Shown here: positions 28,058-36,351 of the stretch, piece by piece
How the letters are laid out: each line of letters opens with the position of its first letter
Numbering within the stretch: the stretch's first letter is position 1
Assembly (NCBI RefSeq): GCF_001885945.1
Contig: NZ_JXKQ01000002.1
Location: 273,815-337,814 of the forward strand
DNA from: Enterococcus hermanniensis
GTDB taxonomy: Bacteria > Bacillota > Bacilli > Lactobacillales > Enterococcaceae
Reading direction: 5' to 3'
DNA length: 64,000 bases
Program-made: the position numbers and the translations under genes
The notes under the pieces: model-generated
What the model saw: only the letters and a program-made list of their open reading frames with translations
The model's database searches: none
Told to the model about the DNA's origin: nothing

Positions 28058-28119
28058 GATAGCCCAATCAAGAAATTATTTTCCAACAATCATAGAAAAA
28101 TAATTTCTAATTAGCTACC
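28058..28119 (-). terminator. Terminator of the glycine reductase operon
   Basis: On the - strand, GGTAGC/GCTATC outer and AGAAATTATTTT/AAAATAATTTCT inner arms form a long hairpin followed by TTTTTTT, about 70 bp after the grdD stop. The rest of the 260-bp gap 27930-28190 is AT-rich without other signals I can support. Confidence 0.8.
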
Positions 28120-28190
28120 TTAGTATTGCTTATACAATTAGTTAAAAATTTATTCAGAACCAACAATTTTAATTATAGTCCTGCAAAAAA

Positions 28191-29348
28191 TTACAAATAG
28201 TTTTTCTTTTTTAATTCTTCTTTTGCTCGACCAATCTTTGTTTCGTTGACTAAAATAATTGGACCGGTACACCCCATACCACTCTCAGCATAAATATCAA
28301 CTTTCCATAAAGTGTAAACAGCTTCTTCCAATTCCATAATTTCAATTCCTGAAATCTCACTGGTCACGATTTCTTTTGGCGGTGCCATTATCTCTTTTGT
28401 TTCTGTTACCGGTGAGGAAGTCAGTTCTTCACAAATTTTTTTTAGTTTTGCTTGCTGCGCTTTGTTATATTCGACTTGACTTATTTTTTCTAACTTACCT
28501 TTTGCTAGCTCATAAGCATATTCTAAAGCATTCGCAATAACTGGTGTACCACTTGCTCGAGAAATAATACAGATATTTCGTCCGTAATTACGTCCAATAC
28601 CCGGACCATAACCAGAACCAACTGTTTCGTAGTTACCGCCGCTCATATAAGCAGAAAAAAGTTTCATCAAGATATTTCCCGTTAAACTATCACAAACTAC
28701 AACATCGACACTGCCTAGTAATAGATCGTTTCCTCGTAGTACTTTTCCGCCATCTTCACGTTGACTCTCACCAAATAGAAGTTCGTACCCATTTTCTTTT
28801 AATGATATCAAGGCGCGTTCAACAATTTTTGCTCCCTCAACATTCAAAATACCGATTGTTGGTTTTTTGATCCCCGTCGCTTTAGCTGCAACAACCCCAT
28901 TGATTGCATTCAAGACCATCGCTTCATTTCTATTGCTACTTGTTGTTCCAGTCGTCGTAGCAATGAATAATTCTTTTCCTAATGCGGGTGTAACAACTTT
29001 TCCAACTGTTGAAACACCGATAGGAAAATTATAATGTAGCGTTACGCAACCTTGGATTTCTCCGCTATCTAATAACGTTTCCATCAAACCAGCCGCATTT
29101 TTGGGGCATTCATTGGTTGAATAATGAATAAATTCATTCGTCCAATCCAACTCAGGACCAATCAGCACTAAGTCAAATCGATTCTTTTGTTTGATGATAT
29201 GAGCTGCTTCACGCATCACCTCATACCCTAATTCACTTCCATCAATCGTTAACCCTATTTTTATTCTAGGTTCCATCCGACCTGTTTCTAAGCTAGTGGC
29301 TAAATCTTCAACTACTTTTTTTACAGTTTGCTTCACTTGTTTAGACAT
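28191..29348 (-). CDS. grdD: Glycine reductase complex component C, alpha subunit GrdD
   Basis: A 385-residue subunit of protein C, which releases acetyl phosphate from the acetylated enzyme intermediate. The N-terminal part resembles phosphate acyltransferases (IGLTIDGSELGYEVMREA; GLVAAKATGIKKPTIGILN-like block) and VVCDSLTGNILMKLFSAYMSGG; near the C-terminus SGMGCTGPI carries Cys360. Cys101 (GEIQGCVTLHYNFP) and Cys360 are the likely counterparts of the two acyl-carrying cysteines described in clostridial GrdD. It begins 10 bp after grdC and is the last gene of the operon. Confidence 0.93.
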   Translation of the reverse strand: MSKQVKQTVKKVVEDLATSLETGRMEPRIKIGLTIDGSELGYEVMREAAHIIKQKNRFDLVLIGPELDWTNEFIHYSTNECPKNAAGLMETLLDSGEIQGCVTLHYNFPIGVSTVGKVVTPALGKELFIATTTGTTSSNRNEAMVLNAINGVVAAKATGIKKPTIGILNVEGAKIVERALISLKENGYELLFGESQREDGGKVLRGNDLLLGSVDVVVCDSLTGNILMKLFSAYMSGGNYETVGSGYGPGIGRNYGRNICIISRASGTPVIANALEYAYELAKGKLEKISQVEYNKAQQAKLKKICEELTSSPVTETKEIMAPPKEIVTSEISGIEIMELEEAVYTLWKVDIYAESGMGCTGPIILVNETKIGRAKEELKKKNYL

Positions 29349-29358
29349 CGAAACACCT

Positions 29359-30894
29359 CTATTCTAGGGTAAGACTGGCCGCAAAACTTCTTAAGGCTTG
29401 TGCCACTTCTTTTTTTACCAATTCTTCTACATCTTGCTGATTCTCTTCAGAAATATTGCCATCGTTTCGTTCAATCAAAATTGAAACACCATCAAATAAA
29501 TTGGTCATTCTCCCTAAGAATAAAGACCCCTTACCAACGATCAGTGCCCGCTTTTTATTTCCACTAACTAGGTCCTCAGTCGCAAAACCTAAATAAGGAA
29601 TGCCACTTGGAATATGCCCTTGGGTTGGTGCCCAACCTACGAGTGATTTTTCATTAACAAAATTCATCAACTCTTTTTTCTCAATATCTTTACGTAAGAC
29701 CCCAATAGCACCGATCATTTTCAGATTTGCTAATGGGACATCCCCAGCTCCAGCTGGTTTGGTGATATCAGGATTTTGCATCTCTACTGAATAAACATCA
29801 ATATCATTAATCGTTAATTGGCCTTTATCTAATACACTTGCTATTAATGCTGTTGTGACTGCTTGAGGACTAGATCCACTGCCAACTTCATGTTTTCCAG
29901 TCATATCATGCCGCAAAAGGGGGTGCTTCCCATCATTTTCACTGATTATTGCCGCAAATCCACCTAAAACATCCTCTAAAATTGGCAATTCTTTTCCTAC
30001 GTGTGATTTTCCATTCATTCCTAATTTCGCTGTAGCGCCACCGGCTACTAACACTACATTTTTATGTGTACCTGAAGCAACCAAAGCAGAAGCCGTGATT
30101 AAGGCATGCGTCGGACTTGCACAAAAACTTCGAATATCAGAACCTGTTGCATGAATACATCCGCACAGTTCAGCAATTGATTTCGCAAAGTTTCCTCCGC
30201 CACGTTGGTTCATATCACCACAAGCTTCTTCGCTACATTCAATCACATAATCAATTTCTTTTGGATCAAGATTTTGCTTTGCAATTAATTGGCGCAATGC
30301 CAAAACACCACTAGCTTTTACTACTAAATTCTCTAACATTACATGTGCGTTCAAATTTGCATCAATTTGATGTGCTGGACTGACACAGCCAACCAAACGA
30401 CGTTCGAAATAAAGACCTTCAGCATGATTTTCAGCAACTTCTTTTTTGATCCAGTCACTACTTTTACCCGTTTTGATGCTATCACTATCGTCTGCAAACA
30501 GAGAGTGCTTACTCAACGCTTCGCGGACTTTTACTGCAAACGTTTCTTCTAAATGAACCAATTCGAAAACATCTACGATTTGTAGCAAGCCATAAAACTC
30601 GATTTCAGGCATTATTTCGCCAAATTTACCCTCTCGAGTTCCCAAAAAAGGCTGTGCTACCCAGGGCTGGGGTAACGCTTTTAAATCTTCGTAACTCAAA
30701 TTTCCAATAAAGGTTTGATTCGGTGCATAATTTACTACTTCTTCAAAACTTCGTAAATTATCATACAGATTCGCTAAATAAGGACTGTCTGGGGTCGTGA
30801 TTTTTTCTGTTGTCTGAGTCGTCCCATTATGCTCGATCATATCCGGGGTGTGCACTAAGACATAACTTGCTCCTCTTAAAGTAGAATAATTCAT
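29359..30894 (-). CDS. grdC: Glycine reductase complex component C, beta subunit GrdC
   Basis: A 511-residue subunit of protein C. It is related to ketoacyl-ACP synthase III; MNYSTLRGASYVLVHTPDMI opens the protein and SDIRSFCASPTHALITASALV carries the candidate active-site cysteine, with GCIHATG before it. It takes the acetyl group from the selenoprotein GrdA as a thioester and, with GrdD and phosphate, gives acetyl phosphate for ATP synthesis through acetate kinase. AAGGTGG precedes the ATG. It follows trxA by 12 bp. Confidence 0.94.
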   Translation of the reverse strand: MNYSTLRGASYVLVHTPDMIEHNGTTQTTEKITTPDSPYLANLYDNLRSFEEVVNYAPNQTFIGNLSYEDLKALPQPWVAQPFLGTREGKFGEIMPEIEFYGLLQIVDVFELVHLEETFAVKVREALSKHSLFADDSDSIKTGKSSDWIKKEVAENHAEGLYFERRLVGCVSPAHQIDANLNAHVMLENLVVKASGVLALRQLIAKQNLDPKEIDYVIECSEEACGDMNQRGGGNFAKSIAELCGCIHATGSDIRSFCASPTHALITASALVASGTHKNVVLVAGGATAKLGMNGKSHVGKELPILEDVLGGFAAIISENDGKHPLLRHDMTGKHEVGSGSSPQAVTTALIASVLDKGQLTINDIDVYSVEMQNPDITKPAGAGDVPLANLKMIGAIGVLRKDIEKKELMNFVNEKSLVGWAPTQGHIPSGIPYLGFATEDLVSGNKKRALIVGKGSLFLGRMTNLFDGVSILIERNDGNISEENQQDVEELVKKEVAQALRSFAASLTLE

Positions 30895-30906
30895 CTGTGT
30901 ACCACC

Positions 30907-31230
30907 TTAAATATATTTTTGAATCATCGTTTCAATCGCTTCTTTTGTACAGTCGTCTTTTGCTACTTCTGCGACCTTTTCTCCGTGATGATAAATCGAG
31001 ATAACTGGCAGACCTAAAATCTTCTGCTGAATACAAAAACGACGAACCATTTTCTGCGAAGTATTAAACTTGGTAAAACGAATTTTGTCCCCGTATGCAG
31101 TATGCAAAGCGTCTACATCGGGCATCAGTGCTATACAATTTTCACAACTCTCGCCCCACCAATCTACCAAGACCGGCGCTTCTTGTGTCAAAACTTCTGC
31201 TGCAAAACTTTCCACTGTTAGTTCAATCAT
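30907..31230 (-). CDS. trxA: Glycine-reductase-associated thioredoxin with a CENC active site
   Basis: A 107-residue thioredoxin. The redox pair is Cys29-Glu-Asn-Cys32 in DWWGESCENCIALMP instead of WCGPC; the cis-Pro lies in ILGLPVISIY. Thioredoxins encoded in Stickland-type grd clusters are known to deviate from CGPC. It passes electrons from TrxB to GrdA, reducing its selenol/disulfide. It overlaps the trxB stop by 4 bp (ATGA) and precedes grdC, so it is part of the operon and not the housekeeping thioredoxin. Confidence 0.9.
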   Translation of the reverse strand: MIELTVESFAAEVLTQEAPVLVDWWGESCENCIALMPDVDALHTAYGDKIRFTKFNTSQKMVRRFCIQQKILGLPVISIYHHGEKVAEVAKDDCTKEAIETMIQKYI

Positions 31231-32195
31231 GCCATTGAAACCTCCCGTTTTACTTTTTCAATGTATTTTTGTGCCGAAAATGCAGCGATCGCACCATCAC
31301 CAGAAGCAGTTACTACTTGACGTAATACCTTAGGGCGCATATCACCTGCTGCAAAAACACCCGGTATTGGTGTAGACATTGTTTCATCTGTAGTCATATA
31401 TCCATAGTCATTCAATGGTACTTTTCCTTCATAAAGTTTCGTACTTGGAACATTTCCAATAAAAACAAAAATACCAAATAATCCATCGTCTTCATCGGCT
31501 TCAATTCGTGTTACTTCGCCTGATTTTGTATTTCGGATGGTCATCGCTTCTACCATGCCATCACCTTCAATACTTTCTACGATAGAATCAAAGATATAAT
31601 CGATTTTATTGTTTGCCATGGCTTGTTCTATCGCAATAGCATCTGCAGTCAGTTCACTGAGGTTTTGGATAATCGTAACTTTACGAGCAAATGTCGTGAT
31701 GAACATCGCTTCTTCAACTGCAGAGTTTCCTCCGCCGATAACATAAACTTCCAGATCTTCAAAGAAAGCACCATCGCAAGTCGCACAGTAAGAAACCCCT
31801 TTTCCAACCAACTCACGTTCTCCTGGACAGCCAATCTCTCTTGGAAAAGCACCATTCGCACAAATGATAGCGGACGCTTCATAGACCGATCCATCATTAC
31901 AAGTTACCTTTTTGACCGTCCCTTCAATTGCTAAATCAATCACTTCTTTTCGTAATTGGATTTCTACTCCAAATTGTTCGGCTTGTTCTGCCATTCTTTG
32001 GATCAACTCCGGACCTGAAGTTTCTTGTTCAGTCAGTTTGATTGATCCTGGAAAATTAGCAATTTCATGTGTTGAAACGATCTGTCCACCTAACTTGGTT
32101 TTTTCTAAAAGTAATACGTTTAGTCGTGCTCTAGCATTATAAATAGCTGCTGTTAAACCGGCGGGGCCTCCACCAATAATAATCACATCGTACAT
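31227..32195 (-). CDS. trxB: Thioredoxin-disulfide reductase in the grd operon
   Basis: A 322-residue flavoprotein. FAD-binding motif GGGPAGLTAAIYNARARL is at the N-terminus, redox-active CATC in SYCATCDGAFF, NADPH-binding GGGNSAVEEAMF, and C-terminal FAD motif GVFAAGDMRPK. It uses NADPH to reduce the neighbouring TrxA. Its 4-bp overlap with trxA and position between grdB and grdC mark it as dedicated to glycine reductase. A second, housekeeping trxB is expected elsewhere. Confidence 0.95.
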   Translation of the reverse strand: MYDVIIIGGGPAGLTAAIYNARARLNVLLLEKTKLGGQIVSTHEIANFPGSIKLTEQETSGPELIQRMAEQAEQFGVEIQLRKEVIDLAIEGTVKKVTCNDGSVYEASAIICANGAFPREIGCPGERELVGKGVSYCATCDGAFFEDLEVYVIGGGNSAVEEAMFITTFARKVTIIQNLSELTADAIAIEQAMANNKIDYIFDSIVESIEGDGMVEAMTIRNTKSGEVTRIEADEDDGLFGIFVFIGNVPSTKLYEGKVPLNDYGYMTTDETMSTPIPGVFAAGDMRPKVLRQVVTASGDGAIAAFSAQKYIEKVKREVSMA

Positions 32196-32297
32196 TTTTT
32201 TCGCTCCTTTTTTGAACCAGATTCATTTTATTTTTGTAGGAACTTCAATAAGCTAGATAACAATTTCGCCTGAACAAAACTTGTTCAAGCAGAAATA

Positions 32298-33599
32298 CTA
32301 TTCAAATACAGTCTGATTATCCACCGGTATTGTCATCGCATTCAGCGCTTTTGCAACGATACTACGACGAAGTTTTTTCTCCTCTTCCAAACTAAGATTA
32401 GGATTTCCTAATGGATGAGGAATCGCGATTGCTGGAACAATTCGATTTGCGCCAACTGTTTGTGAGATCGGAACGACTGTACAAATATGAATGACAGTCA
32501 AGCCTGTTTTTTCAATTTCTTTTACCATCGTTGCACCGCAACGTGTACAGGTTCCTCAGGTAGAAGTCAAAATCACTGCATCGACTCCATCTGCTAGTAA
32601 TTTTTGTGCAATTTCTGCCGCATATTTTTTGGCGTTCGCAACTGCTGTCCCATTTCCTACTGTAGTATAGAAAAAATTATGCAAGCTTCCAATCACACCT
32701 GTTCGTTCCATTTCTCTTACTATATCTAAAGGTAATACTCGGTTGGGGTCTTGATTTATATAGACAGGATCATACCCGCCATGAGCCGTTTCATAATCAG
32801 TTTCTGCAAATTTATCTAGCGATTCAATTGGATACATGCCATATTTTGATGCGCTACTAGATTCAATTCGATCTGGATTTCCTTTGGGAACGATACCACC
32901 CGAAGTTACCAAAGTAATTTTTACTTTTGATAAATCATTGATAGCATTTGCTGGCGCTACATTATCAAATTCTGGCATTGGATATTCGGTCATAAATTCT
33001 TCGTCCTTCAATTTATGCAACAGCATATCCACAGCTCGTTCAGAACCCCGGCTTTTCGCTTGAAAATTTTTACGATAGCGAATAAAGTAGCTATCCTTTT
33101 CCGGTGAGACACTCTCTCCATTTAACAACTTCAATGCTAATCGTGCTAAAATCGGGACAGCTTTTCGCATTCCTGCTGCGCTGTTTCTTGTAGGGGCTAT
33201 ATAAGCTCCCTTCTTATACATCTCTACACCAGGATTTTCTTCATACATCCCAGTAACAGCCGTAATTTTTAATTCTGACATAACTGCCTGAGCAACTTCG
33301 CCACAGGCAATCCCATAGCGACCAGCATTAAAGGCTGGACCAGCGATCACAATATCTGGATTGAATTGTTTAATTCGTTCTAAGACATCTGCTTTGGCAC
33401 TATCCAAATTTTCATTGAAAAAACTATCGCCGCAAACGACAGTACCGACGATTTCGGCTTCCTCACCAAATGAATTCATAAAAGCAAGTCCTGGCCCTAC
33501 TACTTTTTCTTTAGAGAATGGTCGAATGTCCGCTTTTTCTTCACCACCAATTCCAGCATAGAATTGATTGATATAGTGAACAACTCTATATTTAGTCAT
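32298..33599 (-). CDS. grdB: Glycine reductase component B selenoprotein GrdB (in-frame TGA = Sec348)
   Basis: A 433-residue selenoprotein read through a TGA at 32556-32558 (codon 348). The sequence is VDAVILTST-U-GTCTRCGATMVKEIE, exactly the STUGTCTRCGA context of GrdB. Both flanking frames are the same and together give the expected length. GrdB with GrdE forms protein B, which binds glycine as a Schiff base and gives it to the GrdA selenol. AAGGAAG precedes the ATG. A 6-bp GC-matched hairpin 12 nt after the TGA fits a bacterial SECIS. Ordinary gene finders would split this gene in two. Confidence 0.95.
32529..32543 (-). promoter_or_regulatory. Candidate SECIS hairpin for grdB
   Basis: On the - strand CGTTGC-GGT-GCAACG is a perfect 6-bp stem with the GGT (GGU) apical loop seen in bacterial SECIS elements. 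It starts 12 nt after the recoded TGA, near the distance known for Escherichia coli fdhF. Confidence 0.65.
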
Positions 33600-33616
33600 A
33601 AGACACTTCCTTACAA

Positions 33617-34090
33617 TTAATATTTGGCGTATTGATTCCTCATTTCAGAAACTTCTTCAATGATGTCGTCAACATCTAAAACCATTTTCATCATGCCGAT
33701 TTGCTCTTCAAAAACATCTGCAGCAACAGCTGCTTTAAATTCTGGCTCTACAGCGTGATATACAGCTAAACCTAGCTGTTCATTGGTTAATGGACCGGCA
33801 AACGTAGGATCGCCATTCGTTACAGTTTCTGCCGCTAATCCTGCTGCTTCTCCTTCAGCAGCTCCAATAAGAATAACGACATTTTCTGCGCCAAATGTAT
33901 TTGCAGCTTCTTTTACTCTACGTTGATTTTCTAAGTCCATTGCACCAGCGGCCGTTCAGACAAAACATTCTGTTGACGAGAATATTACGTCAGCTCCAGT
34001 TCCGGCAATACAAGCTTCGATTGCCTGCCCTGGAATACCATCACGGTCGCCGATCACTAAGACTTTTTTATTGTTTAATTCTAAAGTCAT
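33617..34090 (-). CDS. grdA: Glycine reductase selenoprotein A, GrdA (in-frame TGA = Sec45)
   Basis: A 157-residue selenoprotein. The full reading frame starts at ATG 34090 after GGAGG and passes through TGA at 33956-33958 (codon 45): [18 protein letters not shown], the diagnostic CxxU context of GrdA. Without recoding the gene would start at an internal Met and lack the active site. GrdA accepts the glycyl group as a carboxymethyl-selenoether and transfers it as an acetyl group to protein C while its Cys42/Sec45 pair is oxidised. The hairpin after this TGA is weaker than in grdB. Confidence 0.95.
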
Positions 34091-34117
34091 TAGTTGTTCC
34101 TCCCTATTTTTTTATTA

Positions 34118-35404
34118 TTAAATGCCTTTTGCTGACATTTTATTAAAACCAAGTTCATTTGTTGCACCGGTGATTGCCTGAATTTCAACTTCAATCGATC
34201 CATCCTCTTTCAAGCTGCCATCAAAGCCGCCCGCAATAACATCGACATCATCTAGTTGCCCAATCAATCGCTCCATCTTCGGTAATCGGATCGTTTCATT
34301 TGCATTTCCGCCGGTCACAACAGCAGTTGCTAATTTATCTGCATCGGCTAGTGACTGGCTAGCGCCATCTCTACCAGCGTATTCATCCGTAACGATAACT
34401 GTTTTGATTCCTTTTTCTTCAACTTTTTTACAATTCATAATTAGATCAGTATCAGGATTTCCAAATCCTTCTTGCGAAATAATGACACCATCTAATCCTA
34501 AATATTCACTTAATTTTGCGACAAAGTCACTTGAACGATGTTTATCTTGTAAATAGACCGTTTCATTTGTAACGATCACACCTAAGAAATTTAATTCTTT
34601 TCCATGTTTCTTATACAAATCAGCGATCACTGGATTATTTAAATGATGATAGGTCGTGTTTTTATCGCAAGCAGAAACACAGTTTCCACTAATGATCGCT
34701 CCATCCATCACTTCTGTTGGATATAAAATCGTCGGAACAATATGTTTAGCATCAGTACCATAGACATAGGTATCATGAAGCAATCCTTGCGTTTGTAACA
34801 TATAGACATAACCCACTTTGGGCAACTTAGGATATTGTTGGATCTGTTCTAACAATGGTAACGTTTCAAATATATCGATCTTATCAGGCTCGACATTTTC
34901 ACCAAATTTGCCAATATAATCCGCTACTTTTAATCCGGCAAAGCGGACTGCTTCTTCATACAAATGTGGAGATAATCCATCTTGAGGTTTTAAGACTAAA
35001 CAAATCTCAATCAATTGAGAAAAAGGCGTTAATTCAGAGCCCGGACCTTGCATATCGACGATTCCTTCTTGAAAACCCACAATTTTCCCAACCGTCATCA
35101 CGCCACAGCCTTTTAAAGCATGAGTCCGACCGCTTCCGACAATATCTACTTTATTTATTACTCCTGGAAATATCCCCATAGATGAATCAACTTTACATCT
35201 TGGTTCGATCACATCCTTGACTGGTGTAATCCGGATGCTTTCCCCAGGAATAGCAATTTCAATCTCACAACTCTTTAAGCGGTCATCTGACAAAACTAAT
35301 TCTTTGATTTTGGCTGGATCAATAAACAATATTCCTTTTTCAATTTTCTCTTTTTGAGACAAAACAACCTTTTTGATCTCAATAGTTCCAAGTTCAAGTT
35401 TCAT
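34118..35404 (-). CDS. grdE: Glycine reductase component B proprotein GrdE
   Basis: A 428-residue proprotein of protein B. Clostridial GrdE is cleaved between Asn and Cys to give two subunits, with the new Cys turned into a pyruvoyl or related carbonyl group that binds glycine. Here the motif is SGN241-C242VSACD, at the same numbering as in the Clostridium protein. The N-terminal part (FPGVINKVDIVGSGRTHALKGCGV) and the C-terminal NELGFNKMSAKGI are intact. GAGGTG precedes the ATG. It lies between grdX and grdA. Confidence 0.94.
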   Translation of the reverse strand: MKLELGTIEIKKVVLSQKEKIEKGILFIDPAKIKELVLSDDRLKSCEIEIAIPGESIRITPVKDVIEPRCKVDSSMGIFPGVINKVDIVGSGRTHALKGCGVMTVGKIVGFQEGIVDMQGPGSELTPFSQLIEICLVLKPQDGLSPHLYEEAVRFAGLKVADYIGKFGENVEPDKIDIFETLPLLEQIQQYPKLPKVGYVYMLQTQGLLHDTYVYGTDAKHIVPTILYPTEVMDGAIISGNCVSACDKNTTYHHLNNPVIADLYKKHGKELNFLGVIVTNETVYLQDKHRSSDFVAKLSEYLGLDGVIISQEGFGNPDTDLIMNCKKVEEKGIKTVIVTDEYAGRDGASQSLADADKLATAVVTGGNANETIRLPKMERLIGQLDDVDVIAGGFDGSLKEDGSIEVEIQAITGATNELGFNKMSAKGI

Positions 35405-35450
35405 TCATTCACCTCAGTTCTAGTTAGTCGAAAGTCATTGAGCACTTAAA

Positions 35451-35831
35451 TCATCCCCCCATTCTGCTCAACGTACTTTGTGCAATATAAAAGTCTACAA
35501 AAGCAAAATCATGCAGTACGCCTAAAGACCAATCAGGTCGCTGCTTAGTTTTAATAAATTTTTCGTAGACAGCTATTGCAGATTCAATATATTCTAAACT
35601 CTCGATATGGATAGATTGAGAGTTGGTCTCTAACATAAAAATAGTTTTGTAGTAAGTCTCGTTGGGTTTGATACTTCCACTCAAAGGATGGGATAATAAA
35701 GAACTATATTCATTGATAATAGATTTCTTTGTGGCTTCCAGTACAGCTCCATATGAGTCGTTGATAAAATATATGTTAGTACTTGGATTGAATTTTTCTT
35801 TTACCATTGGATTATTTGTGATGACAAACAC
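35451..35831 (-). CDS. grdX: GrdX-like protein heading the glycine reductase operon
   Basis: A 126-residue protein matching the GrdX family in length, position (first gene, before grdE) and general character (MFVITNNPMVKEKF start; SGSIKPNETYYKTIFM). Function in clostridia is unknown. The start is GTG at 35831, preceded by AAAGGCGG. The riboswitch terminator is about 80 bp upstream. Confidence 0.8.
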   Translation of the reverse strand: MFVITNNPMVKEKFNPSTNIYFINDSYGAVLEATKKSIINEYSSLLSHPLSGSIKPNETYYKTIFMLETNSQSIHIESLEYIESAIAVYEKFIKTKQRPDWSLGVLHDFAFVDFYIAQSTLSRMGG

Positions 35832-35910
35832 TTCTCTACCGCCTTTTCAATTGTTACCAAATTCACATAAGAGCATTGATTTTAAAATAGAAATTTTAAA
35901 CATAGTTAAA

Positions 35911-35937
35911 GGGCAACAACATATTTTGCTGTTGCCC
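35911..35937 (-). terminator. Expression-platform terminator of the glycine riboswitch
   Basis: GGGCAACA/TGTTGCCC (8 bp) with an 11-nt loop is followed on the - strand by TTTAAC. It sits directly after the second aptamer, and its 5' arm overlaps the end of that aptamer, as expected for a switch between antitermination and termination. Confidence 0.7.
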
Positions 35938-35939
35938 CT

Positions 35940-36110
35940 GTCACTAACCTGAGAGATTCACCTTTTTGAGGCTTGCTCCATCGGTGCATTACTGCTCTTC
36001 AGAGGTTCATATGATTACGGTCCATTTACCTGAGATGTTCATTATAGAGTTAGCGTACTTTATAACTTATACCTTCGGTGACAGAATTTCTGCGCTCTCC
36101 CGCAATCAGA
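35940..36110 (-). promoter_or_regulatory. Tandem glycine riboswitch controlling the grd operon
   Basis: The - strand shows two glycine aptamers. The first (about 36019-36108) has GGGAGAG, CACCGAAGGTATAA and CATCTCAGGTAAATGGACCG; the second (about 35943-36008) has GCACCGATGGAGCAAGCC and AATCTCTCAGGTTAGTGACAGG. These are the GGAGAG, ACCGAAGG and CTCAGGTAAA landmarks of the class. Tandem glycine aptamers usually turn expression on when glycine is abundant, which suits a glycine-degrading operon. Confidence 0.9.
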
Positions 36111-36120
36111 AAAAATTATT

Positions 36121-36134
36121 CGTAAACGTTTTCT
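36121..36134. promoter_or_regulatory. cre-like CcpA site upstream of the grd riboswitch
   Basis: CGTAAACGTTTTCT matches the cre consensus TGWAANCGNTNWCA at 12 of 14 positions, with the central AAACGTTT. It lies just downstream of the predicted promoter, a typical place for catabolite repression. Confidence 0.55.
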
Positions 36135-36143
36135 ATGATTTAA

Positions 36144-36172
36144 ATGTTAGCAACTCCAAGAAATGATTACAA
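36144..36172 (-). promoter_or_regulatory. Sigma-A promoter of the grd operon
   Basis: TTGTAA and TAACAT are spaced by 17 bp on the - strand, 10 bp upstream of the cre-like box and about 35 bp upstream of the riboswitch. The remaining gap up to 36310 is AT-rich with no other signal I can support. Confidence 0.55.
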
Positions 36173-36311
36173 ACCAACTTTTTTTTAATTTCTTAAGTAA
36201 TTGAACTCCTAACTAATAAAAAATTAATTGCTTCAAAATAAAAACTTACTTTAAATAAATTTCTTGATTCACAAAATATAAAAATTAATTATTGTTTTTA
36301 AACAAATAAAA

Positions 36312-36343
36312 AAACTGATACCCAATTATCCGTGTATCAGTTT
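36312..36343 (-). terminator. Terminator after the MarR gene
   Basis: AAACTGATAC and GTATCAGTTT form a 10-bp stem with a 12-nt loop, followed on the - strand by TTTTTTT. Confidence 0.88.
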
Positions 36344-36351
36344 AACTACTA

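Noticed and set aside
33956..33958. grdA as a pseudogene with a nonsense codon
   Set aside because: The TGA lies exactly at the Sec position in the CFVU motif, and every other part of the operon is intact; Sec recoding explains it.
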